A stretch of DNA of 64,000 nucleotides. Origin: Rhynchopus euleeides. Taxonomy: Eukaryota > Euglenozoa > Diplonemea > Diplonemida > Diplonemidae. The translations under genes were made by a program, and so were the position numbers. A model generated the notes under the pieces. The model worked only from the letters and a program-made list of their open reading frames with translations. It had not been told where the DNA came from and ran no database searches. The stretch lies in NCBI GenBank assembly GCA_963210315.1, contig OY723243.1, forward strand, positions 1,736,001 through 1,800,000. The letters are read 5' to 3'. The stretch's first letter is position 1. Each line of letters opens with the position of its first letter. This document shows positions 52,455-64,000 of this stretch, one piece after another.

Positions 52455-55400
52455 AACAAAAACGGAACGGAACACGCACTCTCCCTCTTGCTCTCTTCTT
52501 GCTGCGCTCACTCGCATTTCCGGTGGCGCGATCCCCCTCTTCTCCGTGTTCCGTCAATGATCTGGCCATTCCGGCCAGCAGTCGTAGTCTCTTGATCTGT
52601 CTGCAGGGTGGTCTCCCGACAGCAATATGGGGGGTGTGTGCCTGTGCCGTTTTCTTTTTGCTTAGAAGTGAAGAAAAGCGGGCTGCCTCGCAATATATAC
52701 GGCAAGGCGGTGCGAAGGAACCCAATCGACTTGCTCAATGCTTCCTCGAGGGGTTCCATCACTCTTCCGTCGGATCCGCCGTTCTGTTGCATGAGGTCTG
52801 AGGGGGTCGTCGCTCTGTCACATTGTGTGGCAAGGCTGTGCCACCTTGTCTTGTGAGGCAGCTCTGCTTTCTCTCCTCTTCTCTGCATTGCTGATCGGAG
52901 GTCCCCCACGAACCGATACTGAAGAACTATTGTAACGCGATCCTCTCAGCAGGGCGCTCGGAATCACATTTTCTTGGAGAATCCATTGGTTTAACCTCTC
53001 CCCCCACTCTTGTCCATTTCATCCATTCTGTGGCGAGAGCCCTTCATCCCGGCTTGTGTTCCGCACCGAATGCAAGGGGTTCGTGTTGAGGCCGACAGAG
53101 ACATGGTCCGTCGGAGTTTGCTTCCACGCCCAGCTTCAGGGGAGAGGGGTGTATCGACATTTCGCTTTTTTGCGCCCTGCATGCCCAACCCGACCCGCCC
53201 TAGTTGTTCCTTCTCTTCTACTTCACTGCCCCCCCCCCCCCCCCGGAATCCAACGTTCCGAACCCTGCCTGTCTGGGTGTGCAAAACCAAATAGCCTATC
53301 AACCCTCTTGCCTTCACCCAGCCCGTTCTGCAGCATTCTGAAGGATCCCACGCGTTTTCCGCACGGAATATTGGACATTGGCGGAGTGACATGCATGACG
53401 CCCACCTCGCCCCCAACCTCCCTTCAACACCACTCCCCCCCGAACAACACACAGGGGGAAACAGAAGGGGTCGAGAGAAAAAAAGCACCGGTTGGAGTTG
53501 GGGGGGGCTGCGAGGCCCAGAAGGCGTTCAAACCGTTCGACGTTTGCGCCCTCTCTCTTTCGATCTCTCCCTCCTGCAACCTCAACACCCACCGCCCCCC
53601 GGGCACTACGTCTCGGACACACAACACCTGCAAAACAAGTGGTGAGATGTCGATTCTGTGCAATTTTTACTACTTCACCACCTCTCCCAGGCAACGGGTA
53701 TTTTCCCCTCAGGCCGGCATCATGAATATCACTAGATCTTGGACACCCACCGACCTGCAGTGTTGAGTGATCTGCTTCGAATGGAGTCGGCTCTCGCATG
53801 CTCTCTTCTCTCTCTATCTCGCTCTCACTGCACTTCGCGTTTTCTACACGACCCCCACACACCCCTCCCTGGGCAAGGGATGGCAGTGGATAAAGGCCCT
53901 CCCCGAAAATACATTCTGACACGTCCGCTTCTGAGTGGTTGCTGTCAAAACACCGTCCCGATACGGAGGGGCCTATATCGTGTACTCTATACACGGACCG
54001 GGATATTCTGTGAGCTGGTGCATTGCCCTGTCCCTTTTGTTCCGGGAGGGTGTGAAGCTGTGGCGTGTGGCTGTGCATGAAGAGGTAAGTATGAATGAGT
54101 CAACCAGCCCCCCCTGGATAGCTCATGCATGGGGTGTGTGGAGGGCAAGAAGGAAACCCCCCCCCCTCTGGTACGGCGTGGAATTTTTGTTCTTCCGTTA
54201 TCGCCCCTTTCCCCTTCTTCTTCCTCCACTTCCCCTCGGCCCCGTGTTGGTCGGCTCTTTCTCGTTGCCCTCTGCCACACACCAGTGCCAGAGGGTAGTG
54301 CGTTGGGTGTTGTTCTGCAGTGCGGCAGCGCTGCACGTTCAAAAAGAGCCTGGCACCGCCTCCCCCATCTCTCAAGAAGAAGAACTTGGTATGAAGGCAA
54401 CCAAAAACTCCTCAAAAACTGGAGGTGGATGGGGGCAAACCAAGTTGTGTCGATGTAGTGCCATATCACATGTTTTGTGTGTTGTTGGCACCAGACAAAA
54501 CCCGCCGGATCGGATGTATTGAGCGTGCAGCTGAAAAGCCGATGGTTTCGCACATGATACATGACAGTTCTTGCCTCTCTCTCACAGAACGGCTACACGG
54601 GACGTGTCCTCGCAGCCGTTCGTATTATCCAAAAGTAGACATCTGCATCACCGCATGCAGGAAGGCTGACTCACGCCATATATGAACATATCTCGAACAA
54701 TCACACTGCTTGCATCAGTTTATTATTATCCTGTACAACATTTCTATTGGTTTCGCTTCAGAACGGAATGCACGCACCCACGCACACACACTGAACTTTG
54801 AACGGAATGTATATTTCGATGACATACTGCCCATGGCATTCGAACAACTTCCAAAAAAATATTACGGCACAACGCTAGCCTCGGGGGATGCCTGGATGCC
54901 GCATGGCATGGATAACGCCCCTCCCCCCTTGGGTTTGCTAAGAGCGAAGACATAACAAAACGTTCAACCGCAGAGAAGGGTTTGCCCTCAGTGGAGTGGC
55001 GGTGCGAATGTTCGAATCAGAGGGTGCGGAGGCGAGGCCATCCAGGGGTGGGGTGGGTGGGTGGGTGTGGGATGGGAAAGGCCAGTTGTAGCTTTGGCAC
55101 CGCGCCCCACCCCCCGCCCACCCCTCCCAACGTGTCACACGGGTGAAAAAAAGAGGGGAGAGTGGCAACGCCTCTTCTCTCTCTCTGTTTTGTGTTTTTT
55201 TCCCCTTTTTTGCTTTATTCTTCTGATTCGCTGCTGCCCCGCCCGCCCCCCCCCCCCCACCCCAACCCAGCAACAACACATCAAAAACACAAACCACAAA
55301 ACACAACACATCACAAAAACCCAACCCCTCTGTTGTGATATTAGGTTCACCTCGGCGAGGTGGTGCCTTGCACTCTGTGTGCCAGTGTGGCCTTTACCTT

Positions 55401-57902
55401 GGTAGGGGCGCTCACTTTCCTGCACGTTTGAGTGGAGATCCCCCTTCACTGCTCGCCCCTCTCCCTCCAGGGGATTAGCTTTTCTTGATCACGTGCGTGG
55501 TGAGGTAAAATCATCTCTCTTTATTTCGACAGCGGTGGAGGGGGGGGGGGGCGAAGGGGTGGCTGTGGAAACCCAAACCCCCCAACCCTTTCCTTTTCGT
55601 TCAGCCTTGGCGTGTTGGATCCTGGTAGTGTTGGCCAGCATCCCCTCCCCCCCCCCCCCTGTTTGCCGTTGCCTCCCCCCACACCCCTCCGTATTTCGCA
55701 GTGAGATGAGTATCAACTTTTTTTTGTCTGCCCATATCCCAGATAGCACCGTAATCGAGCTTTATTTCCCCTGGGGTCGACCCTGTGACAGCTTGCAAAA
55801 GCCAGGAAGGGGGCGGTGGGGAAACGGGTGGGAAGGGGAAGGGGGAAGGGATCACTTCGACAGGGGGGGGGATGTGTTGGGTACCCCGACTCACCCTCCC
55901 CCACAGTGTTGTTCGAAACACACTCTTCCTCCCCCCCCCCCCTCCCTCCTTGGCTCGGTTCAAGAGGGAAAAGAACCGACAAACCGTTTTGCTTTGTGAC
56001 AAATGATATATACATAAAGCCATTCCATTCCCGCCAACGTCAGCCGAGATCATACCGGAGTTGTGTCTGTATGCTAAGGATGAAAAGAGCCCACTGCGCT
56101 GCACTCCCTCTCCCCTCCAGCCTATTCCCCCACATCAGAGACAGACACACTGGTCCTCTGTAAAGTGCCGACCGGTGTGATACATAATCGGGGGAGAGGA
56201 GGGGGGGGGGGGGCGAATGCTCAAGCACATCTTCGCAGTGGGGGGCTGGCGTCGAGCTTTTGTGAGGACTGCCAACCCCTTTCTCTGTCGGTGCGTTTTC
56301 GCCCCCCATGCATGGCGCCCTCTGTTTTCACCCACCCACCCTTGTCACCAGAGTCCTGGTGCACCCCGATACACGGATCCTGCACACCCGTTGGTCTGGG
56401 TGCTGTAGTGGAGCCTCATATGCAACGGGGGTGGGTGGGTTCTGAACCAAATTGCCACCGGACGTCTCGTGTCGTGTGGGCCTGATTCGTCTTAACCGCC
56501 GCATGGTGGGGAGGCGTTCTGCCTGTGAGTTTCTTATCGTGTTCATGCGTGTGACGGGCTTCAAATATTTTTCCGGTGTGTCGTATCCGTGCATATCTTG
56601 CATGGCCCACAAACCTGATGGCCATCAAGCGCAATGGCACCACCAGCTGCTGCAGAGGGGGGCTCCTGGAAACCTTCAGCCCGAGATCTGCAGAGGAGTC
56701 TGCTTTTCATCACATCCGTGATGTCCCTTTGCCAGCTGGGTGGGTGGGTGTTGTGAACTTTATGACGTCTTTTTGTGTGTCACCGGCGCTTGGCGAAGTG
56801 CTTGTTCCGCAATAAGGCGAACTTTTTTATTTTCCAAAGTCAAAATAATGAACGTAATAACATCAGGCAAGGTGTTATTGGGCTGTTTTCACGCGTAACC
56901 AATAATGCCGTCCCAAAGAAAGGAAAAGGTGGGGTGGGTGGGTGGAGATGGGCTGGCTCACGACCAGTTCAATGAGCATCCCTGGGTAGGTACCCCGTGG
57001 AGCAATCGCTTCTGCATTCTACCTTATGCCGCCTCCTCGGAGGGTTGGTCTGGGTCTCCTCCAAAGGGAATTCGAAACGGATAGAGAAAACAGAAGAGTT
57101 ACCGCAAAAAGGAATCCTGTCAAACACCACCACCCACCCCCCCCCCCCCTCGGCAGATCTGAGGCGGTGGAAAGATAAAAATGAAAACGCAGAAAACCGA
57201 ATTCATAATGCATTCTGGGAGAGAGTTGGGTTAAATGTGTGTGGGGGGGGGTGGGGGGGGATGCTGCAAGACACAACAAGATCCAAATGAACAAAAGGGC
57301 ATTGCCCTGAAGTGTCGGGATGCAGCTAACACCCCCCTGGTGGGCAACGTGACAAGCCTTGCAGCTGAACTTCTTTAAAATTATCTTCAACATTCCCCAA
57401 CAGACGATGCTCCCAGCCACAGGTCTCCACTGGCCTTATAAGAATGAATGTATCACTGCCATGGCACAGCTCCCAGAACGTGCCTTCTTTGCAAACGAAA
57501 ATACACCCCTCCTCCTCCCATGAATACCACCACACCGCCATCGCCACCGCATTCCTCCCCCCGCCCCCCGGCTTTGGCGCACACACAACAGCCCTATATT
57601 GTATTCTTCTGACGCGCAGCGCAGTTGGGAGCAGGAACAGCGACACACGCAACACCCAGGGCGTTGGACGCAAGGTTGTTGTGTGCAGGGCCACCATTCG
57701 ACAAACCTGTGTGGATGGGGGGCATCTCAGCAAGCCCCGGAGTGTCACAGGGTTTAAGGCGCCTGTTTTCTTTCTCTCAGAGCCGCTGCGTTGCCTCTCT
57801 CCCTTTCTTTCTCTTCTTCTGCTCTCCATGGGGGGGAGACTTCGCTGCACTGCTGAAAAAGGGCATTTAGGTGCATTTCCTCATTCTATTCATAGGGCAA
57901 TA
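52455..57902. other. Long spacer, no gene recognised
   Basis: 5.4 kb of C-tract-rich sequence with many overlapping short frames on both strands. None has a recognisable domain, plausible exon chain or start context like the two MGC genes. Confidence 0.5.
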
Positions 57903-58095
57903 CAGGCAAACCTGCTGCGCGAGCCCCGCCAAGCACCCTCAGTCCGACAGGACGCGCGCAGGGAACTATTTACAGGTGGAAATAGTGCATGTTTCTGTGC
58001 TAAGAGCCCGAAGGAGCAAAAGTAGAACCTGCTGCGCTAGCCCCACCATGCACCCTCAGTACGACAGGGACGCGCGCAGGGAACTATTTACAGGG
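57903..58095 (+). repeat. Repeat T, two tandem copies
   Basis: Two ~85-bp cores (cctgctgcgcgagccccgcc and cctgctgcgctagccccacc), each ending in gggaactatttacagg, about 110 bp apart. Confidence 0.78.
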
Positions 58096-58683
58096 TGGAA
58101 AACCTCCGGAATGACTTTGCCGGAAAAAAATAATGCCGATATAGCGAAGAACCCTCCCCTTATTCTATTTTCGGGTTTGCCCCCACACCCCACCCCCCCC
58201 GCCACGGTTGCCACCACGAAAAAACAGCAGCCCCTCTCACCGGGGGAAGCCGCGAACACATCGTTCGAAACCCGGGCTCTTTTAATGCGGCTGGGGTAAC
58301 CTGCTGCCAAAACGGGAGGGGGGGGGGTATGGAGGGGATGGGGCGGGGGGGCGGCCTCAATAAAGCAACCGACTGACAGACCGAGTGGCAGAAAGAGACA
58401 GACGAACCTGGGTGAAAAAATGGTGCACCCCCTCCCCTCCCTCCCTCCCCTCTCCTGAGATGGGGGGGAGGGCAGGGAGGGGTTTGCGAGAAGCACTGAC
58501 CATAAAGATGGCGCCTGCTGTGCCCCCCCCCCCCCCCCGTCATCTCTCTCTCTCCCCCCCCACCTCCTCTGCATCTTTATCTGGCTGCCATTTTACTGTT
58601 TTATTTGCATTTTGTTGACCCCGTCTCTCCCAGTGCACACACGCACGCACATCTTTACTCTTCTTGTGGGGGGGGGGGGGGTA
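58096..58683. other. Spacer, no gene seen
   Basis: C/G tracts. A weak S-like piece near 58205-58280. The last bases are a G tract and the left TA duplication of the next element. Confidence 0.5.
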
Positions 58684-59830
58684 GGGGGGGTCAAATGCCA
58701 CCCTTTTACGTGGACAAACACGATTTTTCAAAAAACCGGCGCAGAGGCCCCAAAGCCCCCGTAAACCCTCCAAACCCCCCCAGATCGGTCCGGAAACCCA
58801 TCGAACCCCACTTTTCCACCATTCCGGGCACCTCAGGTGCCCGAATTGGGGTACCTAAATTTTGTGCCACCGTTTGGTACCGTACAGTGCCACTGTGTGG
58901 GAGGTTGGAAAAGAAAATGCCCCAACACACCACATCTGAGGGTTGCAATGCATGTTGCTTGCCAACCACGTCATCCGGTGGGTGTCAGGCGCTATGTAGG
59001 TGGCATTAGCCAGGTCTTCGATGTGTTCTGGCTTGTATATGTACCTCCCTGCCACCATGCACCGGGAGGCTGCCTGTAGGTACGGAACAAGTCCAGATGG
59101 TCGTGTGATTCCTGTGCAGCAGTGCTCCACAACCGGGATGTGTTGACAACGACTGTTGCAACACGAGCTGTACATTCCGGGAACACACGAAGTGCGCTGT
59201 CGTGGTACCCATTGTGCCAGAATTGGTAGTTGCTGCGGTCTACTTTGCCTGGCCCAAGAGCACTGGTACTGAACGGTGCAATATGCGTGGCGAGGTGAAT
59301 GCAACGGAAGGGCGCAAAGTCAATACAGCTCTCGGATGGCGGGTGGTGGTGCCACTAGTGTGTGACGTTCACTCGAGGATACAACGCATCACAATGAATC
59401 AGCAACCGTGGACCGAGTACAATACGCTCTCTGTGGCTGGTGTGGGGGACAAAGGCAGTGCCTGTGCCGCAGGCAGGGAGGTACATATACAAGCCAGAAC
59501 ACATCGAAGACCTGGCTCATGCCACCTACATAGCGCCTGACACCCACCGGATGACGTGGTTGGCAAGCAACATGCATTGCAACCCTCAGATGTGGTGTGT
59601 TGGGGCATTTTCTTTTCCAACCTCCCACACAGTGGCACTGTCCGGTACCAAACGGTGGCACAAAATTTAGGTACCCCAATTCGGGCACCTGAGGTGCCCG
59701 GAATGGTGGAAAAGTGGGGTTCGATGGGTTTCCGGACCGATCTGGGGGGGTTTGGAGGGTTTACGGGGGCTTTGGGGCCTCTGCGCCGGTTTTTTGAAAA
59801 ATCGTGTTTGTCACCCCCATTTGACCCCCC
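58684..59830. mobile_element. 1.15-kb long-inverted-repeat element D, TA target duplication
   Basis: Arms of about 360-375 bp (58684-59057 and 59472-59830), nearly identical, beginning GGGGGGTCAAATG. A unique ~410-bp centre separates them. TA lies at 58682-58683 and 59831-59832. A frame of 112 aa in the centre and frames in the arms were not recognisable. Element E is inserted two bases beyond its right TA. Confidence 0.87.
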
Positions 59831-59834
59831 CTAG

Positions 59835-60644
59835 GCATAGGGTGCGGGCGATTCGCCTATCGCCCTATATTCGCCCAACCGGGTTCGAGCCCCGATTATC
59901 GCGTATCGAATCGCCTTATCGCCCATTATCGCCCAATTATCGCCCGATTATCGCCAAATTATCGCCCAGTATCGCCCGTTTTCTTTCACACTTTCTGAAG
60001 GGGTCTTCAGCTAGTGGTGAGTGGGTTACCGCTCTACTGACCCTGGGTCCCACAGGGCCCTGTGACCTCGTCAACAACTGGGCCAAGACCTAGGATTCTG
60101 CATCAGAAATCAGCTTCTGACCACTGACGTCATGCGGGTGGTCATTTCCTCGGTCAAAACCCACGTGAGGAACTGAGCATTGGCCCAGATCCTGACCTCG
60201 CTCAGGACTGTTCACTCGCCGTTACTAGGAGCACTCGTGAGCATGAAGCGGGTACACCGTAGTGTTGAAGGAGATGCGTGGTTCTAGTGTAGTCGGTCTG
60301 AATGGGAGGAGATGCACTCGTACGTTTGAGATGACTCATTGCATAGCCCACAGGAAGCTTCACGGCTGATCTGAGACCTGGGGCGGTTCTGACCCTGGTC
60401 ACAGAGTCATGACCCACTGAGAACACTGGAGCAGAGGGCTTGATCTAGGTCAGGAACCGGGTCTTCACTGAGGCAATGACCCACTCACCACCTCAGCAGT
60501 GATCTGACGTCCCTGGCCGGGCCATTTTGCCCCCAAAAATACGACGGAAAAAGTATCGCCCACTTATCGCCTTGACAGAATGGGCGATAATGAGGGCGAT
60601 AATTTTTGCGATTTGGGCGATAACCGAATCGCCCGCACCCTATG
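59835..60644. mobile_element. 810-bp element E, 20-bp perfect ends, CCTAGG duplication
   Basis: Ends CATAGGGTGCGGGCGATTCG and its perfect inverse, flanked by CCTAGG (59829-59834, 60645-60650). Subterminal regions are arrays of TTATCGCC. Partly palindromic interior (GGTGAGTGGGT near 60016 with its inverse near 60480). Non-coding. Confidence 0.9.
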
Positions 60645-60784
60645 CCTAGGGCATAGCTTCCGATAAGCGGGGGTCGGGGGTCGCAGGGGTCGGGAGGGGG
60701 GGTCGGAGGGGGTCGCCTTACTATTTCCTAAGGAATGTGGCCTGGATGGAGACCACCAATAAGAGGTGTGAATAGGCACCCCAT

Positions 60785-61430
60785 GTCAAAAATGACCCCA
60801 CTACGATCCGCACAAACTCCAAGTATTCAAAAGAACGGGTTTTTGAAAAACCCGAGGAGGGGGTCGGGAGGGTCCCGCTGGGTGGGTGGTGGGGGTGGCC
60901 TGGTGTGCCTCCCGGTCACGTCCTCCCATGACAGTACCTGGACCAGACCCATGTTTCGTCGTTGAAGCTTGGTCCCAAGACCCACTAAATGACCCCACTA
61001 CGATCCGCACAAACTCCAAATAGTCCAAAGAACGGGGTTTTGAAAACCCCATGTGGGGGGTCGGGAGGGGGGACCACCCCATATCCCAACCCCTAGTTTC
61101 CGACCCCCATCTACGACCCTCGAGAAAAAACGCGAAAATTCCGACCCGAGTTTGACCACAGTTTCAGACCCCCCATCTTCCGGATCCTGACCCCCGCAAG
61201 AATGGGGTGTCGGGATATAGCCCCGACCGGGGGGTCGGGGGGTCGGGGGTCGGATTCCGACCCCCGAGGTTCCGACCCCCCCTTTTCTCAAGGAACCACA
61301 TCCGCATTTCAGAGGTGTTCTGTGGCACCTACACCAACAAAGTGACCCCACTACGATCCGCACGGAGCCCAAACAACGCAGGAGAGGGGGGAACCGCGTT
61401 TCCTCGGGAAACCCCTGAGATTTTTTGGGA
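60785..61430 (+). repeat. Three degenerate repeats, core GACCCCACTACGATCCGCAC
   Basis: Copies start near 60794, 60988 and 61341. The first two continue as aaactccaa(g/a)ta and a self-complementary GGGTTTTTGAAAAACCC-type hairpin, then gtcgggaggg. A related stretch lies inverted near 33588-33612 inside the hAT transposon. Confidence 0.72.
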
Positions 61431-61507
61431 GGGGGGGGTAGTTTTGCTAAGGGGGGGTCGGGGGTCGGGGGTCGGAGGGGTCCGGGGGTCGGATTCTTAT
61501 CGGAAGC

Positions 61508-62364
61508 CAGGCCTGTCGCTAACTTTTCGATTTTGGAGATTTGGTGGGTTGACGCTCCTGTTTTGGGGGGGGGTCAGGGGGGAAAACACTAGGGGTCAAT
61601 TTTTCTCGCGCGCGCTCGTGTTGCCAAATTTTGAATTTTCCCATCGGTGGACCACTAGGTGGGCACGGTGTGAGGCGCTGGGTTCCTTCCGTGGTTCCTC
61701 TCCCGCTCGCGCCGTCGGGTGCCGGAGGAAACCAAAAAATGGCTTTCGGGACCATGATTTCGACGCTGCCCCCTGATATGTCACGGCCGTCAAAGCGCAA
61801 GGACTTGGTTACTAGACAGGCACGCGAGATGGGGGGTCTGGGGGGCAGAGCCCCCCATCCGCCGGAGGCCACGGTAGTGAGCATCTGTTCATTGTGGGCG
61901 TACAGATTCTGTGTGAGTTGGCTGCGTCCTCCTGAGGCTACTGGAGTGGGTGGATTCCCTGACCCGGTGGGAATCGAATGACTTGAGTACGAGACATACG
62001 CCACAGGGGGGTCTGGGGGGCGGAGCCCCCCAGCCGCCGGAGGCCACGGTAGTGAGCATCTGTTCCTGCAAAACCATACTCTCTTCGACGTCGACCCAGT
62101 GAAAGTGGGTTGACGCTTGGTCGACGCTTGGTGAGCGTCGACCCAGTGTAACCGGGCCAACGCTAGGTTAGCGTCGACCCAGTGTAATAAATGGGTTGAC
62201 GCTTGGTCCAGGCTTGAATGGCAACCCAGTTCCACTAGGTCGACGCTCCAAGCCTCGACCAAGCGTCAACCCAGTCCACTGGGTCGACGCTGGGTCGACG
62301 CTTTTTTATGGGGGGGGAAACCCAAAATCACTGGGTCGACGGTCGACGCTTAGCGACATGCCTG
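61508..62364 (-). mobile_element. Family CAGGCMTGTCGCTAA, copy 3 (inverted, no target duplication)
   Basis: 857 bp, both 15-bp ends intact, nearly identical to copies 1 and 4. The flanks are atcggaagc on the left and a G tract on the right, so the 9-bp duplication seen at the two sister copies is absent. The GAA-loop GC hairpin is partly deleted here. Confidence 0.88.
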
Positions 62365-62897
62365 GGGGGGGGGGGGGGGGGAGGGGGAGAAAGGGGGGTT
62401 GGGCGCGGTTTTACTTTCTACCCGCCCCCTCCAGACGCCCCACCTCCCCCGCACGTCAAAGCAGGCCATTTTCTTGGCATATTTTTTTTAAACCTTGCGC
62501 TCCCCTCCCCGTCTCGATTTACATTTTCTCACCGGGCCTCCCTTATATTGCCCAACACATAATTCTGCCAGATCGTGCCGAGCATATCTTACGGGGGGGT
62601 GATGTCTGAAATCGATGGGATTTCCGCCGAATAACAACGGGGAGGAGCCAACGATGCGCACCCTACCCCTCACTGTAGTGCAGGGGGGGGGGGGGGTGAC
62701 ACCGTTGTGATCCCCGGAGGATTGAACCGAGAAGCTTCCTGAAAAAAAACGCGAGATTAGACATCCCTCTGTAGGGCTCGGACACAACCTCGCCACACCT
62801 CATTGCGTGGACTGTATTTGTCCTCTTGCTCCTCAGTTATTTGCACCCACTCTCTCTCCCATCCCCCCCCCCCCCCCACCCCCTGTTCTTTTCATCT
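62365..62897. other. Spacer between copies 3 and 4, no gene seen
   Basis: Begins with a G tract; C and G tracts throughout. No credible frame. Confidence 0.5.
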
Positions 62898-63766
62898 CAG
62901 GCATGTCGCTAAGCGTCGACCGTCGACCCAGTGATTTTGGGTTTCCCCCCCCATAAAAAAGCGTCGACCCAGCGTCGACCCAGTGGACTGGGTTGACGCT
63001 TGGTCGAGGCTTGGAGCGTCGACCCAGTGGACCAACTGGGTTGCCATTCAAGCCTGGACCAAGCGTCAACCCATTTATTACACTAGGTCGACGCTAACCT
63101 GGCGTTGACCCGGTTCCACTGGGTTGACGCTCACCAAGTGCGGACCAAGCGTCAACCCACTTTCACTGGGTCGACGTCGAAGAGAGTATGGTTTTGCAGG
63201 AACAGATGATCACTACCGTGGCCTCCGGCGGCTGGGGGGCTCCGCCCCCCAGACCCCCCTGTGGCGTATGTCTCGTACTCAAGTCATTCGATTCCCACCG
63301 GGTCAGGGAATCCAACCACTCCAGTCGCCTCAGGGGGACGCAGCCAACTCACACAGAATCTGTACGCCCACAATGAACAGATGTTCACTACCGTGGCCTC
63401 CGGCGGCTGGGGGGCTCTGCCCCCCAGACCCCCCCATCTCGCGTGCCCGTCTAGTAACCAAGTCCTTGCGCTTTGACGGCCGTGGCATATCAGGGGGCAG
63501 CGTCGAAATTATGGTCCCGAAAGCCATTTTTTGGTTTCCTCCGACACCCGACGGCGCGAGCGGGAGAGGAACCACGGAAGGAACCCAGCGCCTCACACCG
63601 TGCCCACCTAGTGGTCCACCGATGGGAAAATTTGGCAACAACACGAGCGCGCGCGAAGCGCGCGCGAGAAAAATTGACCCCTAGTGGTTTCCCCCCTGAT
63701 CCCCCCCCCAAAACAGGAGCGTCAACCCACCAAATCTCCAAAATCGAAAAGTTAGCGACAGGCCTG
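62898..63766 (+). mobile_element. Family CAGGCMTGTCGCTAA, copy 4
   Basis: 869 bp, ends CAGGCATGTCGCTAA and TTAGCGACAGGCCTG, with a perfect 9-bp duplication TTTTCATCT (62889-62897, 63767-63775). Very close to copy 1 in sequence, including the GAA-loop hairpin near 63650-63670. Confidence 0.92.
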
Positions 63767-64000
63767 TTTTCATCTCAATAAATTCTTTGGCAGGAGTTTG
63801 GCGTGAAGAAGAGGGAAATTCTCAGGGCTGGACCGGGGGGTGGGCGTGCGTGTTGGAGGGGGGGGGGTGGATTTGTTTGGCCCCCCCATTCTCCTCAATT
63901 TCCCTTGTTCTTTCTCTCGGCGTCGTGTCTTTTTTTGCATCTCGTCCTGAGAGGAAGGGGGGGGGGTCGGGGGAAGAGGTTGTTTCAACTGCACGCCTGC

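Noticed and set aside
59870-59900. tRNA-like T-arm (gggttcgagcccc)
   Set aside because: It lies inside mobile element E, with no matching acceptor stem, D arm or anticodon arm around it.

Overview
The window looks like nuclear DNA from a GC-rich unicellular eukaryote (protist). The reasons are short GT-AG introns (113-175 bp, donors GTATGT or GTATGG) inside conserved reading frames, a spastin-type AAA ATPase, two N-myristoylation-type proteins with Sel1-like repeats, hAT-superfamily transposases, and very sparse genes in long C- or G-tract-rich spacers. No rRNA, tRNA, operon or bacterial signal was recognised. The lineage cannot be named from the sequence alone.

Host genes. Three are convincing. 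At the left edge is the 3' part of a spastin/katanin-clade AAA ATPase (2-1377, one intron). At 3426-5020 and 22958-24146 are two paralogous genes starting MGC, each with one phase-0 intron at the same place in the aligned proteins. Most of the remaining sequence is repeats or spacer in which I see no credible gene.

Region 9.5-20.7 kb is repeat-dense. It holds two copies of an A-tailed retroposon-like repeat (R), a palindromic GTCGA-type array, and a 3.5-kb foldback element (14924-18418) with inverted ends and a 5-bp target duplication; a second copy of the host repeat at 34.7 kb preserves the empty site. The foldback carries two convergent, diverged reading frames. With a third frame at 18931-19473 they share a basic C-terminus ending P(C/S)GVT-stop and a conserved, foldable stretch just after the stop. 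A T-shaped double-hairpin palindrome lies at 20572-20698.

Region 25.7-39.8 kb is a transposon island: a 1.1-kb TCC microsatellite; a complete 6.8-kb hAT transposon (26987-33772, CAGGG ends, perfect 8-bp target duplication GCCTCGCC, intact 966-aa transposase) whose 3' side has been invaded by a palindromic element itself invaded by two further elements; and a second hAT-like transposon (33992-39591) whose non-coding half is filled with copies of repeats seen elsewhere in the window.

Region 41-64 kb contains no recognised gene. It holds a 691-bp palindromic element, a five-unit 113-bp minisatellite, several small inverted-repeat elements with identifiable target duplications, and three of the four copies of an 860-bp family with 15-bp ends CAGGCMTGTCGCTAA and 9-bp target duplications (the fourth is at 1927-2790).
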